DNA of 32,557 nt from a virus: the IMG/VR virus record IMGVR_UViG_3300022749_000029, positions 1-32,557 of that record; one strand, given 5' to 3'. Shown in pieces: positions 6,712 through 14,143 of this stretch. A model generated the notes under the pieces. It searched no databases. It had not been told where the DNA came from and worked only from the letters and a program-made list of their open reading frames with translations. A program made the position numbers and the translations under genes. Each line of letters begins with the position of its first letter. The stretch's first letter is position 1.

Positions 6712-7487
6712 GCCGCCCCCGCGATGTCGAGCGCGTCGGCCGGGGCGAGCTGGTCGATGTTGCGCGTGTGGACGGAGAAGCTGACGGCGACGACCCACGG
6801 ATTCCGGAGCCACGCGCCCTCACCGTGGATGCTGTCCCAGAGCAGCCAGAACGCGCGGACCGGGTGCTGTGCGTTGACCAGCCCAGGAATGCCGAAGTCG
6901 GAATGCTCGGGCGTGCGCAGGTCCTGGATGCCCTCGGCGATCGCGTCGGCCGGGCTCATCTCATTCAACCGCTCGACCCGCACGTCCGTCACTAGGAGCG
7001 TGAGGCGCGAGGCCCAGCGCGGCATGTGAATCGAGGGGCGCCAGCGGGGCTTCGATCGATCCCAGCCCGCGGCGTAGATGGCGGCTTGGTCGCGATCCGC
7101 TGGGTTGATGGTCTGCTGAACGCCTTCACTCATCCGGTAGGCGGATGACGGCACGAGGGCGTGGTTCTCGCGGACATAGAGGCGGTCGCCGACGCTGATG
7201 ATCGGGTCGACGCGGTAAATGGCGTCGGCTTCCATGCCGTTCGCTTCGTCGTCCGGATGGACCCACGGCACAGCAAGGTGAGGCCGCGGGCCGCCGCTAA
7301 TCGGGCTCTTGCTTCGAGCCGTTGCTTTGTCGAACTTTAGACCGGTCCAGGCGGGGCTCTTCGCCGTGACGCGCGATCCGAGGACGTCGCACGTGCCCGG
7401 GGTTACGAGGCGGCGCGTCTGCATCTTCCGGCCGGCGAGCAGCGCCTGAACCATCGGCGCCGAGAAGATCATGGGACGGTCAGCCAT
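6708..7487 (-). CDS. ASCH/PUA-like domain protein of phage type
   Basis: The protein has 259 residues from ATG at 7487 (MADRPMIFSAPMVQALLAGR), with GGAG 9 bases upstream. The pattern includes 'FSAPMVQALLAGRKMQTRRL', then GDRLYVREN and WRPSIHMPRWASRL. It ends with LLVTDVRVERLNEMSPADAI. This is characteristic of a family common in prophages and related to ASCH domains, whose fold resembles RNA-binding PUA domains. The precise role in phages is unknown; nucleotide or RNA binding is a family-level inference. It lies 2 bases after the stop of the gene upstream. Confidence 0.75.
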   Translation of the reverse strand: MADRPMIFSAPMVQALLAGRKMQTRRLVTPGTCDVLGSRVTAKSPAWTGLKFDKATARSKSPISGGPRPHLAVPWVHPDDEANGMEADAIYRVDPIISVGDRLYVRENHALVPSSAYRMSEGVQQTINPADRDQAAIYAAGWDRSKPRWRPSIHMPRWASRLTLLVTDVRVERLNEMSPADAIAEGIQDLRTPEHSDFGIPGLVNAQHPVRAFWLLWDSIHGEGAWLRNPWVVAVSFSVHTRNIDQLAPADALDIAGAA

Positions 7488-7489
7488 GG

Positions 7490-7783
7490 TCAGGCGCTCC
7501 CCTTCGTGCCGCCCCAATATTCAGTCGGCATCTCCAGCCGCCGGTCGATCGCACGCTTCAGGGCCTCGGCTACGAGCGCATCGCCGTAGTTCGCCCGCCA
7601 GAGATCCACGGCGGTCACGACCATCACGTGGGCGGCGATGTCGGCCTGCATGCCTTCGCTGAAGGGCTTCTCCAGCAGGTCCATAATCCCGCGGGCGAGT
7701 TCGGTGACGTGCCGACCCGAGACGTTCGCCATGCCTTCCGGCGGGACGTGGCCGGCCGCGGCCTTGCGCTTCTGCTCACCCAT
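7490..7783 (-). CDS. Hypothetical phage early protein
   Basis: The protein has 97 residues. The N-terminus is basic (MGEQKRKAAAGHVPPEGMAN) and the rest is helical, including ELARGIMDLLEKPFSEGMQA and 'VDLWRANYGDALVAEALKRA'. There is no signal peptide or membrane segment and no recognisable family. It overlaps the start of the neighbouring membrane peptide gene by 8 bases and is clearly part of the operon. Confidence 0.65.
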   Translation of the reverse strand: MGEQKRKAAAGHVPPEGMANVSGRHVTELARGIMDLLEKPFSEGMQADIAAHVMVVTAVDLWRANYGDALVAEALKRAIDRRLEMPTEYWGGTKGSA

Positions 7784-7895
7784 GGACGTCTCCCAAGAAA
7801 ACTGACGCCAGGAAGGCGAGGAACGCGAGGCAGGGCAGCACGACGCAGCAGAGGCCGGTCGCGCAGAGCAGGAGGATGCCGAGGGTCTCAGCCAT
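7776..7895 (-). CDS. Tiny hydrophobic membrane peptide
   Basis: The product has 39 residues, MAETLGILLLCATGLCCVVL then PCLAFLAFLASVFLGDVHG. It is almost entirely one or two membrane-spanning stretches and has four cysteines. Its start and stop overlap both neighbours by 8 bases, a spacing used repeatedly in this operon, which supports real translation. Such peptides in phage early operons may alter the host envelope or secretion. There is no direct evidence for a role here. Confidence 0.6.
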   Translation of the reverse strand: MAETLGILLLCATGLCCVVLPCLAFLAFLASVFLGDVHG

Positions 7896-8229
7896 GGGCG
7901 CCGCCAGTCGCAAGCGCAGAAGCGTCGAGCGGATGGACGGCGGTCTCGCCGCTTCCGCGGATGACCTCAATGGCCTCGCCGTAGTGGGACCGCAGGGCGT
8001 CGCTGAGCGCCTCATGCTGGCCGGCAGCGCACTCGACCGGCATGTCGGGGAACTGCGCCAGCACGGCCTCGCGCATCTTCGGCAGCAACGCCGGGAACTG
8101 GTGCGTCCAGACAGGGTGCCCCATGATCCATTCGGCTGCCTCATGAGCGAGGCTGAACGGTGCCACGAGCAGCGTGCCGGTGCTCAGGGTCGCGATAACG
8201 GCGGGGTCGAAGCTCTTGGTCTCAGCCAT
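7888..8229 (-). CDS. Hypothetical phage early protein
   Basis: The protein has 113 residues, beginning MAETKSFDPAVIATLSTGTL and containing EAAEWIMGHPVWTHQFPALL. It looks like a soluble alpha/beta protein with conserved-looking Trp and His residues. I recognise no family. Its start overlaps the stop of the 162-residue gene upstream by 8 bases, and its stop overlaps the membrane peptide start by 8. Confidence 0.65.
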   Translation of the reverse strand: MAETKSFDPAVIATLSTGTLLVAPFSLAHEAAEWIMGHPVWTHQFPALLPKMREAVLAQFPDMPVECAAGQHEALSDALRSHYGEAIEVIRGSGETAVHPLDASALATGGAHG

Positions 8230-8710
8230 GACGGGCGCCTCCCGTCGCGAGGGCGGCGGTCAGCTTGGCGACTTGGCGCGAGAGCCAGCGAATCCGGTCC
8301 TTCGCCGTCGCCAGCATCGCCTCATGCTCAACATCGTTGCGACCGAGCATGCCGACGTTGAAGGCCACCTGATCGTCTGTGAGGTGGCCGCCGCAGAGGT
8401 GTTCGCGAGGGCGATCATAGCGGTCACCGTGCGGGTCCGGCTCGCCACGGGCGCGCCAGCCAGCGTTGCGGACCGATTCCTCGCCCCAGGCCTTGATGCC
8501 GGACAGCGCGAAGTCACGAAACGCATCCTTCTCGACGTCGCGCGCCCAGAGCAGCCATTGCGGCTCCGGGTGCCACTCGTTCGACCGGAGCCCGATCGAG
8601 GACGGGGTGATCCGGCGAACGGCCGTCTCGCCGCGCCAGTTCGTGTAGAGGATCGGAACCACCACAGGTCCGTCCTCGCCCTCGCGCGTGATGGTGCTGG
8701 ACTCGGCCAT
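8222..8710 (-). CDS. Protein with a WYL-like N-terminal domain
   Basis: The protein has 162 residues from ATG at 8708-8710. Residues 15-75 show a WYL-like pattern: VVPILYTNWRGETAVRRITP, then an 'EWHPEPQWLLWARDVEKDAF' segment and RDFALSGIKAW. WYL domains bind nucleic acid or ligands in bacterial regulators. This stand-alone version is common in alphaproteobacterial phages. The C-terminal half has helical CGGHLTDDQVAFNVGMLGRN and a coiled coil. No HTH is attached, so a co-regulatory or RNA/ssDNA-sensing role is only a guess. Confidence 0.65.
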   Translation of the reverse strand: MAESSTITREGEDGPVVVPILYTNWRGETAVRRITPSSIGLRSNEWHPEPQWLLWARDVEKDAFRDFALSGIKAWGEESVRNAGWRARGEPDPHGDRYDRPREHLCGGHLTDDQVAFNVGMLGRNDVEHEAMLATAKDRIRWLSRQVAKLTAALATGGARHG

Positions 8711-8714
8711 GGGG

Positions 8715-9053
8715 CTACTCCGCGATGAGGGGACGGGCGGCGCGCTCAGCCTCGCGCCGACGGCGGGCGGAGGCGTGCAGGTACTTGTCGGGCCGGTCGT
8801 CCTGGCCCTTGGCGATGCGTTCGCGGAGCAGGCGCTCCCGCATCTCGTCGTCGGCCCGGCGGCGCTGCTTGCGCTCCCAGGCACGCTGCTCGTGATTGCG
8901 CTGTTCGCGACGGCGACGTTCCTGCTCCCGACGCCGCTCGCGCTCTGGGTCAGTCGGGATGCCACGGATCGGATCCCGCAATCCTGGGCCGTCCAGCAGG
9001 CCGAGCGCCGCTGCGGCCACCAACATGCGCATGCTTCGAACGCCGCCAACCAT
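8715..9053 (-). CDS. Highly charged helical protein
   Basis: The protein has 112 residues from ATG at 9053, with GGAG 7 bases upstream. A short hydrophobic start (MRMLVAAAALGLLDGPGL) is followed by a long Arg/Glu-rich helix, about residues 38-105 (repeats of RER and REQ). Such a stretch is likely a single coiled-coil or RNA-binding helix. The hydrophobic start could be a signal or anchor, but there is no clear cleavage site. Function is unknown. Confidence 0.6.
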   Translation of the reverse strand: MVGGVRSMRMLVAAAALGLLDGPGLRDPIRGIPTDPERERRREQERRRREQRNHEQRAWERKQRRRADDEMRERLLRERIAKGQDDRPDKYLHASARRRREAERAARPLIAE

Positions 9054-9057
9054 GTCG

Positions 9058-9270
9058 CTACTCCGCGCTCACCAGCGTCTGGCGGAGATCGCCACACAGC
9101 CGGCAGTTCAGGGTGATGTCGGTTCGGGTGATGGTGATCGCGCCGGAGCACTGATGCGCTCCGGCCTTCCGTTCGCAGTGAGAGCGGATCAGCGTGTCGC
9201 GGAGGCTGCGGTAGATCTCGGCCTCGGAGCGCCGGGCCGGAGCGGGCATGTGGCAGGCGTTCGGCTTCAT
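9058..9270 (-). CDS. Small zinc-ribbon-like protein
   Basis: The protein has 70 residues, beginning MKPNACHMPAPARRSEAEIY. A pair of Cys/His sets (HCERKAGAHQC and CRLCG) is spaced as in small zinc-binding folds. Zinc binding is inferred from the cysteines; the function is unknown. Start and stop overlap or abut its neighbours (4 bases with the gene upstream as ATGA). Confidence 0.6.
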   Translation of the reverse strand: MKPNACHMPAPARRSEAEIYRSLRDTLIRSHCERKAGAHQCSGAITITRTDITLNCRLCGDLRQTLVSAE

Positions 9271-9470
9271 TCGTCCGCCTCGCTCAGCACATCGTCGAGG
9301 TAAGTGCTGCGGAGCGCCTCATAGGCAGCAGCCGCGAGGTGCCACATCATCCGCTCCTGCGGATGGTGAGCCTTGTCGAAGCGGTAGCCCTCCGGCGCCT
9401 CGTAATCGTGGAGCGCGTAGAAGGTCCGGGCGAGTTCGTTCGCCTCGCGGATGATCTCGGGCGCGTTCAT
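9267..9470 (-). CDS. Hypothetical phage early protein
   Basis: The protein has 67 residues: MNAPEIIREANELARTFYAL, then HDYEAPEGYRFDKAHHPQER and a helical end. A common phage pattern, 'FYxLxGYxxPEGYRFDxAxHPQE', fits small conserved hypotheticals of this phage group. It overlaps both neighbours by 4 bases (ATGA). No function is assigned. Confidence 0.65.
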   Translation of the reverse strand: MNAPEIIREANELARTFYALHDYEAPEGYRFDKAHHPQERMMWHLAAAAYEALRSTYLDDVLSEADE

Positions 9471-9757
9471 GCCTCCGCTCCCTCGCCGCTCGCCGGGGCG
9501 GAGGCGCTGTCTTCGGCGTCTCGGCTCAAGCTGTTCCGGTGATCGAAGAGCCGCAGCATCAGCTCGGTGTTGGCGGCGAGGTCCTTCTTGATCTCAGCGA
9601 CGACGATCTCGGCCCCAGGCAGGTCCTTTCCTTCGAGGTCCCGCAGCCAGGAGATGTGGCGGCGCAGCGCGTCCGTGTGGTCCCTGGCCCAACCGAGAAT
9701 TCGGACCGTCTCGGGGAGCGAGAGGGCGATGCCTGGCGCGTTCTGGCCCTCAGACAT
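9467..9757 (-). CDS. Hypothetical helical phage protein
   Basis: The protein has 96 residues from ATG at 9757 (MSEGQNAPGIALSLPETVRI). It is mainly helical, including LRRHISWLRDLEGKDLPGAE, with a disordered Ala/Ser/Glu tail. No family is recognised. The start overlaps the upstream stop by 8 bases. Confidence 0.6.
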   Translation of the reverse strand: MSEGQNAPGIALSLPETVRILGWARDHTDALRRHISWLRDLEGKDLPGAEIVVAEIKKDLAANTELMLRLFDHRNSLSRDAEDSASAPASGEGAEA

Positions 9758-10016
9758 CGAACATCTCCGCAATGTCGCGATCGACAGGCAGGCCCATGGC
9801 CCGGTTGAGGTGCGCTTCGACGACGAGGTCGGCCATGCTGGGTTCGGGGTTGCGGCCCTGGCTCCGGGCGCGGCGCTCAGCCTCGCGGACCATCGTCGGG
9901 TGATCCGGCACGCAGGCGCGGGCGGCCTTCAGCCCGTGCTTCGCCTTCACGTGCGAGAACAGCGCCTCGGTGTCGGCGAGCGTGCGGGTGCAATGGGGGC
10001 AAGACAGGCGCGCCAT
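9750..10016 (-). CDS. C2H2-type zinc-finger-like phage protein
   Basis: The protein has 88 residues. It opens with CPHCTRTLADTEALFSHVKA and KH, that is C-x2-C-x11-H-x4-H, close to a classical zinc finger. The rest is basic, then acidic and helical. It may bind DNA, RNA or protein. The start is the ATG at 10014-10016, overlapping the previous stop by one base (TGATG). A GTG one codon upstream is an alternative. Confidence 0.6.
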   Translation of the reverse strand: MARLSCPHCTRTLADTEALFSHVKAKHGLKAARACVPDHPTMVREAERRARSQGRNPEPSMADLVVEAHLNRAMGLPVDRDIAEMFDV

Positions 10017-10321
10017 CACGCCGCCTCCCGCCCGCCGGCTGCCCGGATCGCCTTGTCGAGCGTGTCGAAGCTGATCTCGGTGTTCACGGCGACCATGCCG
10101 CCGTGCCGGGTCATGTCGCTGTGTAGGTCCCGGGCGGCAGCCTTCGCTGCGGCCAGGATGCCCGAGTCATGCGGGGCGCCAGCCTCCGCGAGTTCGATCT
10201 CGCGCGCCAGGATCCGGTGCGCCTCGAGCGTCTCGTCGACGACGAGGCCGCCCTTCTCCATGTCGATCCGGAAGAAGCGGTTCAGGCGGTGGGCTGCCGT
10301 GAGGAGGGTCTCGGCGCTCAA
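10016..10321 (-). CDS. Hypothetical phage protein with TTG start
   Basis: The protein has 101 residues. The TTG start at 10319-10321 overlaps the stop of the gene upstream (TTGA), with GGGGAG 8 bases before it, so translation is probably coupled. The sequence begins LSAETLLTAAHRLNRFFRID and is helical throughout. No ATG start exists in the coherent part of the frame. Function is unknown. Confidence 0.6.
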   Translation of the reverse strand: MSAETLLTAAHRLNRFFRIDMEKGGLVVDETLEAHRILAREIELAEAGAPHDSGILAAAKAAARDLHSDMTRHGGMVAVNTEISFDTLDKAIRAAGGREAA

Positions 10322-10698
10322 AACGGCATCTCCCCAGGCTGTGGCTCGCCGCGCGCTTCGGCGATCGCGTCGATCAGCGCGAGCCGCAGATCTCGCGTCC
10401 GGTTCACGCCCATCGGGTGCGAGTCGCTGTCGTCCGGACGGGCGGCCATGAAGCCGCGAGCCCAGCACAGCAGGTCGGCCATGCCGGATGTGAAGCTCTC
10501 GGCCTGCGCGACGCTTATCGGCAGGAGGATCCCGGCCGGCCGCTTGGGCTGGATCGTCGCGAGGCGGGCGGCCGCGACCTGCAGGACGCGGTCGATCTCG
10601 TCGCCGTCGAGGGGCTCTGCCCCCTCCGTGAGGATGTGCCCGCGCGCCCGCCGCAGCGACGTGGTCAGTTCGGCGATAAGTTGCTCATCGGAGGCCAT
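10318..10698 (-). CDS. Hypothetical phage early protein
   Basis: The protein has 126 residues from ATG at 10696-10698 (MASDEQLIAELTTSLRRARG), overlapping the preceding stop as TGATG. It has a helical body with 'SGMADLLCWARGFMAARPDD' and ends GEPQPGEMPF. I recognise no family. It lies directly after the CtrA-like gene and is co-transcribed with it. Confidence 0.6.
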   Translation of the reverse strand: MASDEQLIAELTTSLRRARGHILTEGAEPLDGDEIDRVLQVAAARLATIQPKRPAGILLPISVAQAESFTSGMADLLCWARGFMAARPDDSDSHPMGVNRTRDLRLALIDAIAEARGEPQPGEMPF

Positions 10699-11126
10699 CA
10701 CGCGGCCCTCCCGACAGGCCACCGCGCCCGGTCTGCTGCCACGAGCTCGTCGAACCGCGCGCAGCTCTCCGCCGCCATCCGCCAGCCGCGGCCCCAGACC
10801 GTCTCGATCGTGATCTGCGCCTGCGCGCGCTGGAGCTTGCTCCGGATCTTGCTGATCCAGACGTCGATGATCTTCTGCTCGGGCGCGTCGTCCCACGTAC
10901 CGTAGAGCGTGAGCATCGCCCGCTCGTGGTGCAGCACGTTCGGCCCGACCGCGCGCAGCGCGCGAAGCAGGCGCTCCTTGGTATCGGTCAGCCGCCAGGC
11001 CTGCGGCAGCAGCGCCGGCGGGGCGAGCGCCTCCTCAAGCAGGCGCACGTGTTCGCGCAGGGTATCTCGCTCCTCCAGGAGAGCGATGACCTGCTCGCGG
11101 GTGAGGTGATGATCTCGGACGGCCAT
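10698..11126 (-). CDS. CtrA-type DNA-binding protein without receiver domain
   Basis: The protein has 142 residues from ATG at 11126. Residues 1-40 form a coiled-coil-like start (LTREQVIALLEERDTLREHV). Residues 42-118 are an OmpR/PhoB winged helix that follows the CtrA cell-cycle regulator closely: LYGTWDDAPEQKIIDVW (75-90), ISKIRSKL (91-98) and IETVWGRGW (107-115). Compare the CtrA pattern LYG..DEPE.KIIDVFI.K.R.KL ... IETVWGRGY. The phosphorylatable receiver is absent, so it should bind without phosphorelay control. It may occupy CtrA-type sites on phage or host DNA. That target choice is inference; the domain assignment is strong. Confidence 0.83.
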   Translation of the reverse strand: MAVRDHHLTREQVIALLEERDTLREHVRLLEEALAPPALLPQAWRLTDTKERLLRALRAVGPNVLHHERAMLTLYGTWDDAPEQKIIDVWISKIRSKLQRAQAQITIETVWGRGWRMAAESCARFDELVAADRARWPVGRAA

Positions 11127-12064
11127 CACGCGTCGGCCCCCTCACGCTCGCGGGCGGCGACGCCATCGCGATGGCCGGCTGTCCAGTTTGCCAGCCGGGC
11201 AGGGTCATTCCGGATCTCATCGCTCAGGCACTTCTTCGTGCCGGCCTCGCCGTCGCGGAATCCGCGGTCGTAGTCTGGGCTGGCCGGATTGATCGCGGCC
11301 TCGTCCTGTGCCTCCTCGCCGGCCGCGGCCTGAGCTTCCAGATCGTCGGCAGCCTCACCCTCCTCGGCTTCCTGAGCCGTGGGCTTGCCGGCCAGCGCAT
11401 TGAGGCGCGCCGAGAGGCCCCGGGCCGGCGTGACATCGCGGGCGTGCGCGGCGCCGGGCGGCGGCGGGGCGAGCTCGTCCTCGCCGTAGACGCCGAGCAG
11501 CACGTCCGGGAAATGCCGGCGGCACAGGGCACGGCCCGAGTAGTAGGCGTGCTGCTGATCCGGGTCGGCCTTCCAGAGCGGCGAGTTCTTCGGCGTGATC
11601 AGACCGAACTCGGGCGAGATGTACTCGGCGATCTCATCCGGATCGTCCGCGAGCCGGGCCCAGGCGCGGCAGACCCGCTTCACTCCGGTGCCGGTGAACT
11701 CGAACTTGATCCGCCCCTTGATTGGCGCCCGCTTCAGGATCACCGCCTGGACGAGTTGCGACTCAAACGCGATCTGGTCGTTGACGAAGTAGCTCTTGTT
11801 GGCCACCGCGAACGGGGACATGCCCCACTCGACGGCCTGGGTGCAGATCGCGAGACAGGCGCCGACGTTGCCCCTCAGGTGCTTCCGCACGCCGCTATTG
11901 GCCACGGCCATCATCTTCGCGAAGTTCATCACCTCGGAGGCGCTGGCGAAGGCGAGACCGCCGGCCTGCGACGACACCGCAAGGGTGTCCATCCCGCGCT
12001 GATCGATGCGCTCCGCGATGCGGGTCTCGGTCTCGGACAGGGCGAGTGCGTTGCCGGTGCTCAT
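11126..12064 (-). CDS. recT: RecT-family single-strand annealing protein
   Basis: The protein has 312 residues from ATG at 12062-12064, overlapping the exonuclease stop as ATGA. The core (about residues 40-200) matches RecT-type recombinases: ASEVMNFAKMMAVANSGVRK, then 'GMSPFAVANKSYFVNDQIAF' and CRRHFPDVLLGVYGEDE. It coats and anneals single strands produced by the adjacent exonuclease, for recombination and repair of phage DNA. The C-terminal 110 residues are acidic and low-complexity, as is usual for the family's partner-binding tail. Its operon neighbour is the YqaJ nuclease, the standard pairing. Confidence 0.88.
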   Translation of the reverse strand: MSTGNALALSETETRIAERIDQRGMDTLAVSSQAGGLAFASASEVMNFAKMMAVANSGVRKHLRGNVGACLAICTQAVEWGMSPFAVANKSYFVNDQIAFESQLVQAVILKRAPIKGRIKFEFTGTGVKRVCRAWARLADDPDEIAEYISPEFGLITPKNSPLWKADPDQQHAYYSGRALCRRHFPDVLLGVYGEDELAPPPPGAAHARDVTPARGLSARLNALAGKPTAQEAEEGEAADDLEAQAAAGEEAQDEAAINPASPDYDRGFRDGEAGTKKCLSDEIRNDPARLANWTAGHRDGVAAREREGADA

Positions 12065-13002
12065 GCTGCGGCCTTCCTGGCGTTGCGAATGCGGATGACG
12101 GGGAAGCTCGTGGCCTTCATCGTGAAGGCGTTCCGGTGCTGCATCGTCCGAGTGATCTCGCGCCCGTCGGCGAGGCGCCCGACGGTGGCACCGGCCAGCT
12201 TCGCGACGATCTCGGCGTCGATGGCGGTACGGCGCGCCTTGTCGGCCTTGGCGCGCGCGGCGATCTCGTCCCGTTCGTCGAGCAGGACCGGGAGGTGGTT
12301 CTCGGCCGTGAGGTCGGCTGGCTCGGCGTCGGCGTTCGGCGGCCACAGTTCGGCGATCGTGTCGCCGTCGCGGGCATAGTCGGCGGCCGGCGGCTCTCCG
12401 CTCTCGACCCGGTCCCAGAAGGCGCCGGCCTCATCGACGAGCCGATCCCAGATCCCGGCATGAAGCGGGATCTCGATCACGTGCAGGTCGAGGCCATAGC
12501 CAACGACGAGGAGCGCCACGCAGGCCCAGCTCGCGCCGGTCAGCTTCGCCTCGACGATGGCCTGCACGGCGATCCAGAGCGGCAGGCGCACGCCGCCGTC
12601 CTCGTCCTTCCACTTCCGGCGGAAGATCAGGTCCGAGGTCGTCTTCACCTGCACGACGCCGCGGCCCGCACGCTCCGGGTCGATGGCGTATGCGTCCGGC
12701 GTGCAGCCGATCCGGGCGGCCGGAGCGCGCAGGTACTCGTTGCCGCCGGCCTCGACACGCCACATCGGCCGGTCCTCGGCCAACATCTGCAGTGCATCGT
12801 CCTCGAGAAGACGGCCGCGGCGCATGGCCGGTGTCTCGGTCGGATCCTCGGCGAGCAGGCCGCTCTTCAGCGCCCACAGCTCGAAGGCGGTCATGTACTC
12901 GTGCTCGCCCAGCAGCGCGCCAGCGGTCGACGCGGTCACGTCCTGCGAACGGGCAGCGAGCCAGTCCTCACGCGTCGTGAAGGGGATGCGTTCAACCTTC
13001 AT
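12061..13002 (-). CDS. YqaJ-type (lambda Exo-like) exonuclease
   Basis: The protein has 313 residues. Motifs of the PD-(D/E)XK exonuclease fold are present: GRLLEDDAL with Glu67, GCTPDAYAID with Asp103, and GVVQVKTTSD with Lys120. It should resect double-stranded ends 5' to 3' to feed the RecT protein encoded next. The usual catalytic Glu of the E-x-K motif is Gln118 here. Some alphaproteobacterial phage homologues appear to have the same, so it may be tolerated, but it deserves a check. The start overlaps the preceding gene by 11 bases. Confidence 0.85.
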   Translation of the reverse strand: MKVERIPFTTREDWLAARSQDVTASTAGALLGEHEYMTAFELWALKSGLLAEDPTETPAMRRGRLLEDDALQMLAEDRPMWRVEAGGNEYLRAPAARIGCTPDAYAIDPERAGRGVVQVKTTSDLIFRRKWKDEDGGVRLPLWIAVQAIVEAKLTGASWACVALLVVGYGLDLHVIEIPLHAGIWDRLVDEAGAFWDRVESGEPPAADYARDGDTIAELWPPNADAEPADLTAENHLPVLLDERDEIAARAKADKARRTAIDAEIVAKLAGATVGRLADGREITRTMQHRNAFTMKATSFPVIRIRNARKAAA

Positions 13003-13390
13003 GGTCGAGCTCCAGGGGCCCCATGAACCCGGGCCGGTAGCGCCGGCATTCGAGGGAGCGCCCGACGCGCTCGGCCTCGCGGGTGATCAGCTCGAGGTGC
13101 TGGCGGACGGCCGCGAAGTCAGCTCGGCGCGCCGGCAGGTCGCCGAAGCGCGTGCCGGTCCCCTCGAAGGCCTTCATGATCGCGACGGCGAGGTCCTCCT
13201 CCCGCCGCGGCATCGTCGCGGTGACGTAGCCCTGGTCGTAGAGGCGCAGCGCGACGTCGCGCGGGGTGATGAGCGGCGCGGGTTCGGCACGCGCGGCGGC
13301 GCGGGGCATGTCTGCCTCCTGAGGGGTGAGCACGGCGCCGAGAAGCGCGAGCGTGGCGGCGTCGAAGGGGGAGAGGATCACCGCGGTCAC
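12992..13390 (-). CDS. Hypothetical phage early protein
   Basis: The protein has 132 residues from GTG at 13388-13390, which overlaps the upstream stop as GTGA. A second possible start, ATG at 13307-13309, has a perfect AGGAGG 5 bases upstream and would give 105 residues (MPRAAARAEPAPLITPRDVA). Both may be used. The body includes 'ALRLYDQGYVTATMPRREED' and LAVAIMKAFEGTGTRFGDLP. No family is recognised. It is encoded immediately upstream of the exonuclease and overlaps it. Confidence 0.6.
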   Translation of the reverse strand: MTAVILSPFDAATLALLGAVLTPQEADMPRAAARAEPAPLITPRDVALRLYDQGYVTATMPRREEDLAVAIMKAFEGTGTRFGDLPARRADFAAVRQHLELITREAERVGRSLECRRYRPGFMGPLELDHEG

Positions 13391-13758
13391 TCCGTCTGGA
13401 GATCGTCGACGATGGCGGCGCGCTCACCGGTGTCTGCTGCCAGGCGGTGGACGTGAAATTCCGTGACGCTCTTCGGCCGGCCGCTGATGAAGGCGCGAGC
13501 TGCGGCGAGGTCGATGCAGGCCTCGACCCGCACCAGCTTGGCGATGCCGTTGTCGTTCCCGATGCCGTCGCGGCGGACCGCGATCACCACCGCCTCGAGC
13601 AGTTCCTCGGCGTCGATCGTCCGGGAGTCGTGGATCCCGACGACGTACCGGCGGCCGGACCTGCCACGCCAAGCGGACAGCGGCAGAGCGGGCGCGCCGC
13701 GCAGGCCGCGGCTCGACTTGAGCATCTCTTCGCGCGGGAGAGCCTGAGCGGCCGACAT
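13387..13758 (-). CDS. Hypothetical phage early protein
   Basis: The protein has 123 residues. It starts with a basic, Leu/Arg-rich segment, then 'RYVVGIHDSRTIDAEELLEA' and VTEFHVHRLAADTGERAAIV, suggesting a small alpha/beta fold. No known family is recognised. Its ATG overlaps the upstream stop by one base (TAATG). Confidence 0.6.
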   Translation of the reverse strand: MSAAQALPREEMLKSSRGLRGAPALPLSAWRGRSGRRYVVGIHDSRTIDAEELLEAVVIAVRRDGIGNDNGIAKLVRVEACIDLAAARAFISGRPKSVTEFHVHRLAADTGERAAIVDDLQTE

Positions 13759-13964
13759 TACGCGGCCTCGCGGTATTCGGCGGCCTCGAAGTCCGCCTGC
13801 GCGGCCGCCTCAGCCTCTTCCGCGTCGAGCAGATCGTGGGCGTAGCCGTAGGCGGCGGCCTCGCAGTCGAAGCCGTCCTCGACCAAGTCCGTGCCGAGCC
13901 AGAGGGCGAAGCCGCGGCCGCGCTGTGCGACGGCGTAGGGTGCGATGTCGAAGAAGGCGCGCAT
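13758..13964 (-). CDS. Hypothetical acidic phage protein
   Basis: The protein has 68 residues. MRAFFDIAPYAVAQRGRGFA leads into LWLGTDLVEDGFDCEAAAYG, and the C-terminal third is an Ala/Glu helix. Acidic composition is common among small phage inhibitors of host enzymes, but nothing specific supports such a role. Its start overlaps the stop of the first gene of the operon (TGATG). Confidence 0.6.
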   Translation of the reverse strand: MRAFFDIAPYAVAQRGRGFALWLGTDLVEDGFDCEAAAYGYAHDLLDAEEAEAAAQADFEAAEYREAA

Positions 13965-14125
13965 CAGCGGGCCGCCCGGTAGGCGGCGACGTGATCAACG
14001 ATCAGGCCGGGAGCGAAAGGTCCCAGGCCTAGCACCAACATGGCCAGGCCGACGTAGGTCAGCACCTCGGGCAGCGGCGCGGTCGAGAGGTAGAGGTCGA
14101 GGGCTTGGAACACGGTGCGCTCCAT
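13964..14125 (-). CDS. First gene of the PL operon: small membrane protein
   Basis: The protein has 53 residues. MERTVFQALDLYLSTAPLPE is followed by a membrane helix (VLTYVGLAMLVLGLGPFAPG) and the tail LIVDHVAAYRAAR. The ATG at 14123-14125 lies only about 11 bases from the predicted start of transcription at PL and has no ribosome binding site, so it may be read from a near-leaderless message. Being first after PL, it would be made earliest on induction. Function is unknown. Confidence 0.6.
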   Translation of the reverse strand: MERTVFQALDLYLSTAPLPEVLTYVGLAMLVLGLGPFAPGLIVDHVAAYRAAR

Positions 14126-14143
14126 CGCGGCGGGCGATGGAGT

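Noticed and set aside
11171-12379. 402-residue plus-strand frame opposite RecT
   Set aside because: It is an antisense shadow of the recT and exonuclease genes caused by high GC; Arg/Gly/Val-rich without motifs.
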